Source: an uncultured Pirellula sp. (GTDB taxonomy: Bacteria > Planctomycetota > Planctomycetia > Pirellulales > Pirellulaceae). From it: a DNA stretch of 59,289 nt. Shown piece by piece: positions 28,203 to 36,945 of the stretch (the first letter of the stretch is position 1; every line of letters begins with the position of its first letter). Made by a program: the position numbers and the translations under genes. The DNA is taken from the NCBI GenBank assembly GCA_903930765.1, contig CAIYZV010000198.1, positions 1-59,289 on the forward strand. The letters are read 5' to 3'. Under the pieces are notes generated by a model. It searched no databases. It saw only the letters and a program-made list of their open reading frames with translations, and was not told the origin of the DNA.

Positions 28203-30128
28203 TTACTTTGCGTTTGCGGCAATTTCCTCGATTTGAAGCCAAGATTTCCAGCGGGCCTCCTGTTCGGGGGTAGGGGTATCCACCCTGACCAAATTCCAGG
28301 ATTCGGTGGGGTTTGCGTTAAGTTCGACCGGAATTTCCAGCAGTTTGCCGCGGCGGGTGACCAGAGCGTTCACCGTGGCCCCCACTTTGTAGAGACCAAG
28401 GCGTTCCGACCAATTTTCCGGAGTGACGCGGTACCCGTCCCATCCCACGAGTTCATCGCCAGCCTGAATTCCCGCGGCGCTCGCCGCCCCATGGCGAGAA
28501 ACCTTTTCAATCATTCCTTTGCCGGATTGGTTCACCAGTTCGATACCTACGATTGCGGGGGTTGCTGCCGGAGCGTCTCCGGCGTCACCCTCGCCCTCGG
28601 GCGATTTCTTTTCCCCGTCTTTGTTCTTTTCCCCGTCTTTGGGCTTCCACCGAAGCCCGTAGCAATCGAGGAAGGGTCCGAACTGCATCTCGTCGGTGCT
28701 TGCCAGCATTTTCGCAAACCATTCTTGCATCGGAGTTCCGGTGGTCTCAGAGACGATATTGATGAAATCTTGGTTTTCGTACCCGGTTCCCCGGTGCCGC
28801 TGCCACAGTGTTCGCATGCAGTCATCGAGTGATTTTTGATTGGCCGTTTTGGTGCGTATTTCCGCGTCGAGGATCAATCCGACGAGCGCCCCTTTTCCGT
28901 AGTAGCTGATCCGGCTGTTGGCGGCATTCTCGTCAGGCCGATAGAACTTGATCCACGTATCAAAGCTGCTCTCTTCGAGGCTCTGGACATTTCGTCCGGG
29001 GGTGGTTTGAACCGACTGGATCTGCTTGCTGATCCGTTCCAAGTATTCTTTGGGGGTGCTCAGTCCTGCGCGAACCACAAAGAGTTCGTCGTAATAACTG
29101 GTCAATCCTTCCGCGATCCAAAGCTCGCGTGTGTATTGCTCGGAGTTGTAATCGTACGTATTCAAAACTTTAGGGCGCAATCGACGCACATTCCATGCAT
29201 GAAAGAACTCATGGGAGACCAGTGCGAGCCAGTCGATGTATTTCGAGCGTTGCTTTTGCGCCCAGCGGCTCGTCATCAAAACACAACTGTTGTCGTGTTC
29301 GAGCCCTCCACCGGATTCCGTCGCAAGATTGAGAAACCAGTAGTCGTTGTAAGGGACATCTCCCCAGAATTTCTGCTCCAATTCGATGATCTTCGCCGCA
29401 TCTTTCATCGCTTTTCGAGTGTCCCAAAGCTGGTCGGTCCCCAACGTGGCAAGATGGTGTTGGGCCGAACCGATGTTCATGGACTGCACATCGATATCGC
29501 CGAGTACAATCGGGCTATCGACCAAGGTGTCGTAGTTGTTGGCGACGCGCGTCCACGGGTTGCGCGGATCGTGAGCCGGTAGCGAAGTGGCGATCTGTGG
29601 CCACTGAGGAAGCGCATCCAATCGGACGATGTGAGGGCGATCGAGCGCGTCTTCACGTGTGATGAACGTAGCAGCACCGGTCAGGAATGCAAAATCGCTT
29701 TCGATCCAATTGGTTCGTACCCCCATTTCTCGCCCGTAGAGCACGTACCTTAATGTCACTTCCTCGGCACCCGCGGTTTCGACGGTCCAGTGGTTCTTAT
29801 CGACCTTGTGGAGTTTCAACGACATGTTCGTGATGGCATGGTGCGCCGAAATGCTTTCGATCTGCCTTGCGTATTCGCGAACCAAGTAACTTCCGGGAGT
29901 CCATACCGGCATCATTAAACGGAGCGAAGAGGCACCGTCGGTCGGTACCGACACCTCGATCTCCACGCGATGATTCGCAGCTTGGCGGAATGACACGCGG
30001 TATTGAATGGGGCTTTTGGCGGCGTCCTCGGGTTCTAGCGCGTGAATGGTGGGTACCCTTCCGGTGGCGAGAGCAAGAAGCATTGCGACGGTTGCGATCG
30101 CATTTTTCATGGCGGATGAATCCATCAT
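28203..30128 (-). CDS. Secreted M61 family metallopeptidase with PDZ domain
   Basis: M61 (glycyl aminopeptidase) enzymes are zinc peptidases. The 641-residue product has a signal peptide (MLLALATGRVPTIHA), an N-terminal beta domain, the zinc motif HEFFH at 306-310 followed by AWNVRRLRP, and the downstream Glu in LWIAEGLTSYYDEL. A C-terminal PDZ domain (GMIEKVSRHGAASAAGIQAGDELVGWDG) sits near 545-570. A low-complexity linker before it holds a perfect 18-base duplication. Three ATGs (30128, 30125, 30110) are possible; the first is given. The gene stands alone between the ACP operon and the glycan cluster. Confidence 0.93.
   Translation of the reverse strand: MMDSSAMKNAIATVAMLLALATGRVPTIHALEPEDAAKSPIQYRVSFRQAANHRVEIEVSVPTDGASSLRLMMPVWTPGSYLVREYARQIESISAHHAITNMSLKLHKVDKNHWTVETAGAEEVTLRYVLYGREMGVRTNWIESDFAFLTGAATFITREDALDRPHIVRLDALPQWPQIATSLPAHDPRNPWTRVANNYDTLVDSPIVLGDIDVQSMNIGSAQHHLATLGTDQLWDTRKAMKDAAKIIELEQKFWGDVPYNDYWFLNLATESGGGLEHDNSCVLMTSRWAQKQRSKYIDWLALVSHEFFHAWNVRRLRPKVLNTYDYNSEQYTRELWIAEGLTSYYDELFVVRAGLSTPKEYLERISKQIQSVQTTPGRNVQSLEESSFDTWIKFYRPDENAANSRISYYGKGALVGLILDAEIRTKTANQKSLDDCMRTLWQRHRGTGYENQDFINIVSETTGTPMQEWFAKMLASTDEMQFGPFLDCYGLRWKPKDGEKNKDGEKKSPEGEGDAGDAPAATPAIVGIELVNQSGKGMIEKVSRHGAASAAGIQAGDELVGWDGYRVTPENWSERLGLYKVGATVNALVTRRGKLLEIPVELNANPTESWNLVRVDTPTPEQEARWKSWLQIEEIAANAK
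28606..28641. repeat. 18-base in-frame perfect tandem duplication
   Basis: ttcttttccccgtctttg occurs at 28606-28623 and 28624-28641 without a mismatch, encoding KDGEKN/KDGEKK in the linker between the peptidase and PDZ domains. Confidence 0.95.
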
Positions 30129-30265
30129 AACGAAGTGGGGCTAAGTGAGGGGCTACCGACCCTCGAGGCGGGGGTGAGACGGCGTCTTCTGCGCCGGGAC
30201 TCTATCGACGGTAGTAGCAGAAAGGCTGGCGAGCAAGTCTCCCACGGGAAAACTTGGAGCAATCA

Positions 30266-31048
30266 TCACGTTGATTTTCGTCCTAGCAGACGCCGCAGGT
30301 TTCGGAGCCATTGTTCGGCGACCAGGGAGAACTTCATCCTGCGTTTGGCTCGTTTCAACTGTTGGAAAGAGCAACCGGCGAAAAGTGCCTCCGACGCGAC
30401 CGCTTGAGCGTCTGTAAAGCGATCCTGGTCGGGATCGATAATCGCGCCTACGAACTCACCACGTTGCCTAGGAATCGGGAACGGTTTGCAAAGTTCCCCT
30501 TGGTATTGGTACAGATCGCTGTGAACGAGGAGATCCTCCTTGAACCGTGGATAGATCACGTCGCGGAGGAAATCTTGGTCTTGGCCTTTTTTGGCCCAAA
30601 GTTTCCATGAATCGACCATGGCCTCCATGTCGGGGATTGCGCTGCCACGGCATCCCCACATCCCGCCTAGTATTACGACTTTGTGGTGGGGGTGATCTCG
30701 CATGATATGCAATGCTTTGCCACTGGCAAGCCATTCTTCGACGGCCGCGAATTCGCGGCGGGTCGGTCGCGAATCGACATCGCGAACCACCATCGCATCG
30801 ATCCCGGATTCACCCGCTGGAAGGAATCTCCAGAACATGCCATCGATTTCCCCGGTGCGCTGCTTGCGAACTACCTCGGCACCGCCCTCGATGAGTTGCC
30901 CTACCAGGTCTTCTGGTATTTCCTGGGACGCGTAAATGCGTGGCGTCCATCCTGGATAGATCTCAGGAATCATGGCAACGTTGCGCAGGGCCCCTTGAAG
31001 GTAGAGCGGCTTGGTCCCGAAAAGTGCGAAAGAAACAAGCCTTTTCAT
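30266..31048 (-). CDS. Glycosyltransferase-like protein, function uncertain
   Basis: A 260-residue cytosolic protein. It begins KRLVSFALFGTKPLYLQGAL, as in proteins resembling GT-A fold transferases; it contains an acidic VVRDVDSRP near 98-106 that could serve as the DxD nucleotide-sugar site, then LHIMRDHPHHKVVILGGMWG and FIxDPDQDRF-like acidic patches near the end. The C-terminus is basic (LKRAKRRMKF, LRNLRRLLGRK). I cannot name a family with certainty. The ATG at 31048 overlaps the stop of the next upstream gene by four bases; a much longer frame to 31423 lies inside that gene and is rejected. Confidence 0.55.
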   Translation of the reverse strand: MKRLVSFALFGTKPLYLQGALRNVAMIPEIYPGWTPRIYASQEIPEDLVGQLIEGGAEVVRKQRTGEIDGMFWRFLPAGESGIDAMVVRDVDSRPTRREFAAVEEWLASGKALHIMRDHPHHKVVILGGMWGCRGSAIPDMEAMVDSWKLWAKKGQDQDFLRDVIYPRFKEDLLVHSDLYQYQGELCKPFPIPRQRGEFVGAIIDPDQDRFTDAQAVASEALFAGCSFQQLKRAKRRMKFSLVAEQWLRNLRRLLGRKST

Positions 31049-31854
31049 CGGGTGGCAACAGTTCCGGTTCGGTTGGTTTCGAAGCGATCGATCGAGGTCC
31101 AAGACTGGCGAGTGGCGTTTCCTAGCGGTCGATCGGGATACCGAAAGTTGTGATAGAAAAGTTTGCAGTGACTCAGATCGAGTGATTCGAGCATGCATCG
31201 AATCGAACTCTCCATGCAGTGCACCTCGGCTGCTCTCTCCAAGAGCAATCCCATGTGGAAGATGCTTTCCGTGATGTCGTTGCGTACGATTGCCATCCCG
31301 ATCGTCGACGTATCGATGGAGAAACCTCGACTCGCATCGTCGTGCACGAAAACATAAGGCGTTTCCGGAGCGAGCTTTTGATAAACTCGTTCTTCCTCTG
31401 CTAGGTCGCGTTGCCAATAGCACCAGTCGTATCGAATGCTGTAGGGCAAGCCGACTTGGCGATAGAAAAGCTCATCGTAGAACGCCCGCGGATAAGCTCT
31501 TTCGAGGGATTTTAGAGCGCGATGTCCCACAGAGAGAAAGTTTCTGCTGCGATGGTTTTTCAGGGTTCTCTGTACAAAGGGTGATTCCCGTTCTCCCTCC
31601 GCGATTGGAAGCAGATGAATGCGAGGTTCGTCCCGGTACATCCATTGAGTCATCCCGAGATTTCTCGCCTTGCAGAATACGTTTACATTTCTATCTGCGT
31701 TCAAGCGGTCGAGCAGATACCGGATCATTCCATTGCAATGAATCATGTCTCCCAGCCCGAGATGGTGGTAAACGAAAAGGTCTTCGTTCACCTCCAGTTC
31801 CTCAAGGAGTCGGCTGGGAGTTTCGAACATTCTATTCAGCGAGAACTGAACCAT
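31045..31854 (-). CDS. GT-B / heptosyltransferase-like glycan protein
   Basis: A 269-residue protein. The N-terminal half has FVYHHLGLGDMIHCNGMIRYLL, the loop seen in family 9 glycosyltransferases (GxGDxI), and the C-terminal half has EVHCMESSIRCMLESLDL, resembling the nucleotide-sugar site helix. It is shorter than typical heptosyltransferases (about 340). The ATG at 31854 has aaggga 9 bases upstream, better than the TTG at 31863. It overlaps the following gene by four bases. Probably part of a surface glycan pathway with the neighbouring methyltransferase. Confidence 0.55.
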   Translation of the reverse strand: MVQFSLNRMFETPSRLLEELEVNEDLFVYHHLGLGDMIHCNGMIRYLLDRLNADRNVNVFCKARNLGMTQWMYRDEPRIHLLPIAEGERESPFVQRTLKNHRSRNFLSVGHRALKSLERAYPRAFYDELFYRQVGLPYSIRYDWCYWQRDLAEEERVYQKLAPETPYVFVHDDASRGFSIDTSTIGMAIVRNDITESIFHMGLLLERAAEVHCMESSIRCMLESLDLSHCKLFYHNFRYPDRPLGNATRQSWTSIDRFETNRTGTVATR

Positions 31855-31908
31855 TGCTACCAATCCCTTGTTAGATTTCTGAATGGACTGCTTGAAGCCG
31901 ATCTGACA

Positions 31909-32559
31909 TTAGGCAGCCATGCTGGTGGCCATCCGTTTCGGACTGTATCGGTACAGGCATAATCCGACAGAGTCGAACGAGCCTTTGGTCCACCATGCAT
32001 TCTTTTGATGTCCGCTCAATAGATGCTCCTGGACCCAATCCGACGAGTTTTCCAGATAGGGGCGAATCATCTTTGCCTTGATGGAGACGATTTTTCGATT
32101 AGCACCACCGGCTTGTTCCCAATCGTGCATCGCAAAGTGACAGCCTGGTTCGATCCATTCCTCGAGAGAGCGAATGTCGTCGAGCGCCAGTTCCGGAATC
32201 TCAGGTCCGTCAAAAAAAATGAAGTCCGGGGCGATGCTGTTGTGCCGCATCCATGAGATTAACTCGTCGGACCGAAGCGGATGGTAGCAAAGGGTGTTCT
32301 CAAAGCGCTTCAGGAAGTGTTCGGGTGGGCGGCGTAGTGGATCGCAAGTATGCAGAACTCCGCCATGTTCTCGAATCGCTTCGGACATGTAGAACGTCGA
32401 TCCTCCCACACCGCTTCCGACTTCGAGGATGACTTTAGGGGCACAAGTCCGGACCCACTGAAAAAGTCGAAGCCGTTCGATAGGCAGCATTTCTCCCGGG
32501 TAGGGGTTGGATGGCAAGTAGGTTGTTGTGACGGCTTTGGTGAGTATTTTGCGCAGCAT
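31909..32559 (-). CDS. Class I SAM-dependent methyltransferase
   Basis: A 216-residue Methyltransf_24-type enzyme. Motif I reads VILEVGSGVGGSTFYMSEAI (about 43-62), followed by GGVLHTCDPLRRPPEHF with the acidic SAM-ribose contact, DFIFFDGPEIPELALDDI near 112-129 and GCHFAMHDWEQAGG near 139-152, in which His-Asp may bind a metal. The start has aggag seven bases upstream. It heads a three-gene unit with two glycan-type proteins, suggesting O-methylation of a sugar or sugar-linked group; that is inference from context. Confidence 0.82.
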   Translation of the reverse strand: MLRKILTKAVTTTYLPSNPYPGEMLPIERLRLFQWVRTCAPKVILEVGSGVGGSTFYMSEAIREHGGVLHTCDPLRRPPEHFLKRFENTLCYHPLRSDELISWMRHNSIAPDFIFFDGPEIPELALDDIRSLEEWIEPGCHFAMHDWEQAGGANRKIVSIKAKMIRPYLENSSDWVQEHLLSGHQKNAWWTKGSFDSVGLCLYRYSPKRMATSMAA

Positions 32560-32729
32560 TCGGAACTCCTATCAGACGCGATCGCACGCAGGGTCATAGC
32601 AAATTTGGGCCTGCGGAAGCAAGTGAGGAGAGCTGGGTAACGCATGGGTTCTCGTGAAAATCGCAAAACTGCACTGGTATTTCCTATGTGTTTTTCGGTA
32701 TAGGGCATCGTTCCCGATTTCCGCGTTGG

Positions 32730-32770
32730 AGGCTGAGTTGCCTGGATAATAGGCTGAGTTGCCTAAACCA
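32730..32770. repeat. 21-base tandem duplication
   Basis: aggctgagttgcct begins both 32730 and 32751, a 21-base period, in the 280-base divergent gap between the methyltransferase and the low-complexity protein gene. The gap holds nothing else that I recognise. Confidence 0.85.
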
Positions 32771-32839
32771 TGGATTGCATGATCGGAGAAACCGATGGGA
32801 TCGAACAACAGCGGGGGTACTCCCCAAGGATGAATCACG

Positions 32840-33655
32840 ATGAGCACATCCGCTCGACGCAAACGTTCGAAACGTTTTTATTGGGCCGAAATTGGGTTCC
32901 TTGTTTTGGGGCTTATTGCGCTCAAGCCTGAGATACTGACCGAACTGATTCCAACCGGGCGAGATTCCTCGCAGTTGGCCACTCAAGCGGCATTGAATCA
33001 GGTGGCGTTGAACAACGCGCTCTTTGGCAATGCCTCGCTGGCGGCTGGTGGAAACGCGGTCTTTGTTCCTGTTTCGGGAACGCTTCTGTACCCCGCAAAT
33101 TACCTAACACCGACAACGTTTGCATCACCGCCAATCGGTTTGCAATCGACTCAACCAACAAGTTATACGACAGCTAGTTACAGTACGCCCTACCTAGCTT
33201 CGAATGGCATAGCTTCAAATGGTATTGCGTCCAGCTACCACCATTCAGCCCAGGCGAATCCTGCTCAAAACGTCACGTCCATGATGGCTTCGACCTCGCC
33301 GGCGGGGCTCCAAGTCGTGTGGCCGGATTCTTATCGTCCTATCGCAGCGCAGCCAGCGCAGAACTACGTCGCTAGCAATGCGTACTACAGCAGCCCACAG
33401 TATGGCAGCCCACAGTATGGCGCAACTCAAAACGGCCAGTACCGAGGAACACCGATAGCAGGAACGAGCGTCGCGAATGGCTACGGTGGTGCAGTGGCGA
33501 ATTCGGTCGCTTCGGGTGCCTATCCTCCGAGCAACTACCCTTCGAGCGGTTATTCCCCCAATGCGTATTCAACGGTGAACACCACCGCGAATACGTCCGG
33601 TGGATATCGAAATACCTCTCCAACAACAACGCCCCCTGTGGTCGGAAGGTACTGA
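32840..33655 (+). CDS. Membrane-anchored Ser/Tyr/Asn/Pro-rich protein, unknown
   Basis: A 271-residue protein with a basic N-terminus (ARRKRSKRFY), one membrane segment at about 15-30 (AEIGFLVLGLIAL), and then a long low-complexity region rich in Ser, Tyr, Asn, Ala and Pro. Two internal 5-residue duplications are evident (ASNGI twice; SPQYG twice with ATQNG as a decayed third copy). No domain is recognised. The start has aagga nine bases upstream. It precedes flgD by 85 bases on the same strand, the place where fliK often sits, but there is no resemblance to FliK's conserved C-terminal domain. Confidence 0.6.
   Translation: MSTSARRKRSKRFYWAEIGFLVLGLIALKPEILTELIPTGRDSSQLATQAALNQVALNNALFGNASLAAGGNAVFVPVSGTLLYPANYLTPTTFASPPIGLQSTQPTSYTTASYSTPYLASNGIASNGIASSYHHSAQANPAQNVTSMMASTSPAGLQVVWPDSYRPIAAQPAQNYVASNAYYSSPQYGSPQYGATQNGQYRGTPIAGTSVANGYGGAVANSVASGAYPPSNYPSSGYSPNAYSTVNTTANTSGGYRNTSPTTTPPVVGRY
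33196..33225. repeat. 15-base in-frame tandem duplication
   Basis: agcttcgaatggcat (33196-33210) and agcttcaaatggtat (33211-33225), encoding ASNGI twice in the low-complexity protein. Confidence 0.9.
33391..33435. repeat. 15-base in-frame tandem duplication plus decayed copy
   Basis: cagcccacagtatgg is repeated exactly at 33391 and 33406; a third, diverged unit (cgcaactcaaaacgg) follows at 33421-33435. Encodes SPQYG, SPQYG, ATQNG. Confidence 0.92.
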
Positions 33656-33740
33656 AAAGGATCTGAACAGGCCCAGTGAGTGCTGGTCTTGATGACTTCG
33701 TGGGATAATTCGATCTGCTTACCATTCTGGGTGATTACTT

Positions 33741-34196
33741 ATGTCTAAGGTCAACACAACAAATTCAAGCAATTTCTCAAACGCAACCAGCAAATCGTCC
33801 GCCGCGAATTCGCTTCAAGGGGGGGGATTGAATGATGTGGATGTGTCTCAATTCTTGAACCTCATGATCACCGAATTGCAGAATCAGGATCCATTGAATC
33901 CGACGGATAATGCTGCCTTGATGGAGCAAGTCGGACAGTTGCGATCGATTTCGGCGAACGATACGTTGATCAAAACATTGACTAGCTTTTCCACCACCCA
34001 GGAACTGACAACGGCGAGTGGACTTATTGGGAAGAAGGTCAAGGGATTGGATAGCGATGCGAAAGAGGTAAATGGGGCAGTCTCGAGTGTCTCGGTAAAG
34101 ATTGACGAAAAAGATCGCAACAAGCGTCAGGTACAAGTGCATGTTGGTGCTCAGATTGTCGATATGAATAATATTCGCGAGATCGTGGAAGAATAA
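33741..34196 (+). CDS. flgD: Flagellar hook-capping protein FlgD
   Basis: FlgD caps the growing hook and is needed for hook assembly. The 151-residue protein has the family core VDVSQFLNLMITELQNQDPLNPTDNAALMEQVGQLRSI (residues about 32-70, broken here into pieces: FLNLMITELQNQDPLNP and EQVGQLRS), then a helical TTQELTTASGLIGKKV and a short beta domain. It is shorter than enteric FlgD (about 230), lacking most of the second beta domain. It is followed by flgE 178 bases on, the usual order. Confidence 0.9.
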   Translation: MSKVNTTNSSNFSNATSKSSAANSLQGGGLNDVDVSQFLNLMITELQNQDPLNPTDNAALMEQVGQLRSISANDTLIKTLTSFSTTQELTTASGLIGKKVKGLDSDAKEVNGAVSSVSVKIDEKDRNKRQVQVHVGAQIVDMNNIREIVEE

Positions 34197-34374
34197 TTGC
34201 ACTTGGAATGTGAGTTCGCTAGCAAGAGATGAATCGAGCTAGCAAAGATCGCGTCGGGTAATTGTCCCCGATCGAGCGGATCCTGGTTCAGCTGCCTCAT
34301 GGATAGTGTTGCTTGGGCAGCTGCGACGATCGTGGATTCACCCGGTTATCATTGACGCGTGGAGTAACGAACTC

Positions 34375-36825
34375 ATGGGTTTGGCATCAGCGCTTAGTAC
34401 TGCCTTGACGGGCATGAATGCAGCGGAAACACAGATCGACGTTCTGGGTAATAACCTTGCGAACTCGCAAACGGTTGGGTTCAAGGCGTCGGACGTGGTG
34501 TTCGCGTCCCAGTTCCTTCAAACGCTATCTTTAGGTGCGGCGCCCAACGCGGACAGCGGTGGTGCAAACCCGAGGCAAACGGGTCTCGGTGTTCAAGTTG
34601 CAGCGATCAATCCGAACTTCAAGCAAGGGACGATTGAAATCAGCTCTGCGTCGTCCGACTTGGCAATCCAAGGTGACGGTTTCTTTCAGGTTGCGGGAGC
34701 GTCAGGGGAGAAGCTCTACACACGAAACGGTGTGTTCCGGCTTAACAGTACCAATGAGTTGGTGACATCGACCGGGAACCGGTTGCTCGGGTATGGTATC
34801 GATGACCAATTCAGTATTCAGACCACCGCATTGGTTCCGTTGACAATTCCGGTCGGTACCGAGTCGGTGGCCAAGCAAACCACAACGGTGACGTTGGAAG
34901 GTACGTTGACTCCGTTGGGAGAGGTTGCGAATCAATCTCAGATCGTCCAAAGCGCGGTCCTTGGGAATGGTTTGATACCGCGACCTACATCGTCGGGTAT
35001 GGCCGCAGCAGGTTCCAACGGTCCACAGTTGACCGGCGTGAACTTTACGACCATCGAAGGCGGGGGTGGTAACATCGCTGAAAGTTCGACGTTTGGGTAC
35101 AAGTTCACTTTCGTGGACAGCCAAGGCAAAGAGACGATGCCTACCGGCGAGTCTACGTACACGGTTCCTGTCGGTAACGGCAATGCGGACAACACCGTTC
35201 GGATCACGTTGCCCGCGGCAAACTCGCAGTACAATCAAGTTCGAGTGTATCGCACAGCGCCAGGAGGGTCGGATTACTTTTTGGTGGGTTCTGGCGCCGC
35301 GGGAAGCACTTTCAATGACACGACTGCTGCCTCGTCGTCTACGGCTCTCAACAGCGCGGGTTTGACAGGGAATTATTCCTACATGGTCACCTTCTACAAG
35401 GCGGGTGAGCCGGAATCGAGACCATCACCGCTGGTCGGTCCTGTCAACGTGATCAATGGTAGACCAGTTTTGTCAGGTTTCCCGACGCCGCCGGTGCCTC
35501 CGCCTGAGGGTGGTTTTCCCGCGTACGATCAGATTCGACTCTATCGAAACATGGCGAACGACCCCACGGCTTTCTACCTTGTGGACACGATCGCACCTAC
35601 GGGATCGTATACCGATTCCAAGACGGATGCGGATATCAGCAATCTCGCCTTGCCAGGCCGCAAAGCCGCGAACCTCGACGGCCCAACGGTGGACGGTACG
35701 ACCAAACTCGTCAACATCACTACGCGCGATGGCCTGGACTACTTGCAGCCATTTAAGGCTGGTGAGTTGTCGTTCAGAGGAAAGAAGGGGGGGCGTACAT
35801 TGGATGAGAAGACCTTCGAAATCACCAACAACACCACCGTCCAAGAGTTGATGACCTTCATGAAGGACTCGCTGGGTATCGTGAGCGATTCCGGGGATGC
35901 ATCCAACCCGATTGCGGGATCGGTGAATAACATTTTGGGAGAGTCTGGGACGATTCAGCCCAACGTCTACATCAACAACGGCGCGATTCGGTTTGTCGGA
36001 AATACAGGGGCTGATAATGCGGTTGCGATCGATTTGACTGGATTTCGATTGACCGAAACGAATGGCAACGTGACCAACCCAGCCTTGAATTTTTCGGTTC
36101 AACAGCAAGCCGCCGGGACGAGTGCGGTGACGGACTTCATCTCGTACGACTCCCTAGGCTTCCCGGTCCGAGTACGATTGACGGCGGTGCTCGAAAGCCG
36201 AACCGACCAGAACACGACTTATCGGTGGTATGCAGACAGTCCGGAAAACTTGAGTCGAACCGGTAGCCCGATCGATGTCGGGACGGGGTTGATTCGATTT
36301 GACGGGAATGGAAACTTTGTTTCCGCGACGAACTCCACCGTGGCCATTAACCGCGTTGGTTTTCCGAGTGAAAAGCCGATGCAGTTCGATTTTAACTTTG
36401 GTTCTCTGTCCGGTTTGGCTGCAGCGAAAGCGACGGTTGCTGCTTCCCGTCAGGATGGTTCACCTCCCGGGGTTTTGACCAGTTACGTTATCGGTGAAGA
36501 CGGCACGATCCGCGGGGTGTTCAGCAACGGTATCTCCCGAGACTTGGGGCGATTGCGTCTGGCACGATTCTCCAACCCGGGTGGTTTGGAACAACGTGGT
36601 CAGAACTTGTACGCCCAAGGGATCAACACCGGGTTGCCGATCGAAGGAGGTCCCTCGGAAAACGGGATCGGTACGGTTACCGCAGGTGCTCTCGAGTTGT
36701 CCAATACCGACGTCGGTGGTGACTTGGTGACGCTGGTGCTCGCAAGCACTCAGTACCGAAGTAATGCTCGGGTTATCACGGCCACCCAGCAGCTGTTTGA
36801 CGAGTTGCTCAATCTGCGTCGGTAG
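34375..36825 (+). CDS. flgE: Flagellar hook protein FlgE, enlarged
   Basis: The hook subunit, exported through the flagellar type III apparatus. The 816-residue product begins with the rod/hook N-terminus (ALSTALTGMNAAETQIDVLGNN, LANSQTVGFKASDVVF) and ends with the matching C-terminus (ELSNTDVGGDLVTLVLAS and RVITATQQLFDELLNL), which pair as a coiled coil. FlgE of enteric bacteria has about 400 residues; here roughly residues 190-390 add two beta-sandwich-like modules (FGYKFTFVDSQGKET..., NYSYMVTFYKAGEPES...) that look like fibronectin-type repeats, each ending in an IRLYR/VRVYR strand. ATG at 34375 is chosen because it begins MGLASAL; a frame from 34306 lacks flagellar sequence. Confidence 0.93.
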   Translation: MGLASALSTALTGMNAAETQIDVLGNNLANSQTVGFKASDVVFASQFLQTLSLGAAPNADSGGANPRQTGLGVQVAAINPNFKQGTIEISSASSDLAIQGDGFFQVAGASGEKLYTRNGVFRLNSTNELVTSTGNRLLGYGIDDQFSIQTTALVPLTIPVGTESVAKQTTTVTLEGTLTPLGEVANQSQIVQSAVLGNGLIPRPTSSGMAAAGSNGPQLTGVNFTTIEGGGGNIAESSTFGYKFTFVDSQGKETMPTGESTYTVPVGNGNADNTVRITLPAANSQYNQVRVYRTAPGGSDYFLVGSGAAGSTFNDTTAASSSTALNSAGLTGNYSYMVTFYKAGEPESRPSPLVGPVNVINGRPVLSGFPTPPVPPPEGGFPAYDQIRLYRNMANDPTAFYLVDTIAPTGSYTDSKTDADISNLALPGRKAANLDGPTVDGTTKLVNITTRDGLDYLQPFKAGELSFRGKKGGRTLDEKTFEITNNTTVQELMTFMKDSLGIVSDSGDASNPIAGSVNNILGESGTIQPNVYINNGAIRFVGNTGADNAVAIDLTGFRLTETNGNVTNPALNFSVQQQAAGTSAVTDFISYDSLGFPVRVRLTAVLESRTDQNTTYRWYADSPENLSRTGSPIDVGTGLIRFDGNGNFVSATNSTVAINRVGFPSEKPMQFDFNFGSLSGLAAAKATVAASRQDGSPPGVLTSYVIGEDGTIRGVFSNGISRDLGRLRLARFSNPGGLEQRGQNLYAQGINTGLPIEGGPSENGIGTVTAGALELSNTDVGGDLVTLVLASTQYRSNARVITATQQLFDELLNLRR

Positions 36826-36945
36826 CGTTAACTCGTCCATAGTTCTGCAAGCGATTGGGCTGAAGCATACCTCGCGCCGGTTTGCGGCGCATGAGGGGCG
36901 ATCTAATTCTTGTTCATTGGTACTGTTGGAGGTATCCTTGGTCGG

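Noticed and set aside
28016-28222. N-terminal extension of the acyl carrier protein
   Set aside because: It lacks ACP sequence and would give an abnormal length.
31049-31423. Upstream extension of the glycosyltransferase-like gene
   Set aside because: It lies wholly inside the next gene in another frame and has no domain-like sequence.
35473-36108. 211-residue minus-strand frame within flgE
   Set aside because: It is an Arg/Ser-rich shadow of flgE with no features of its own.
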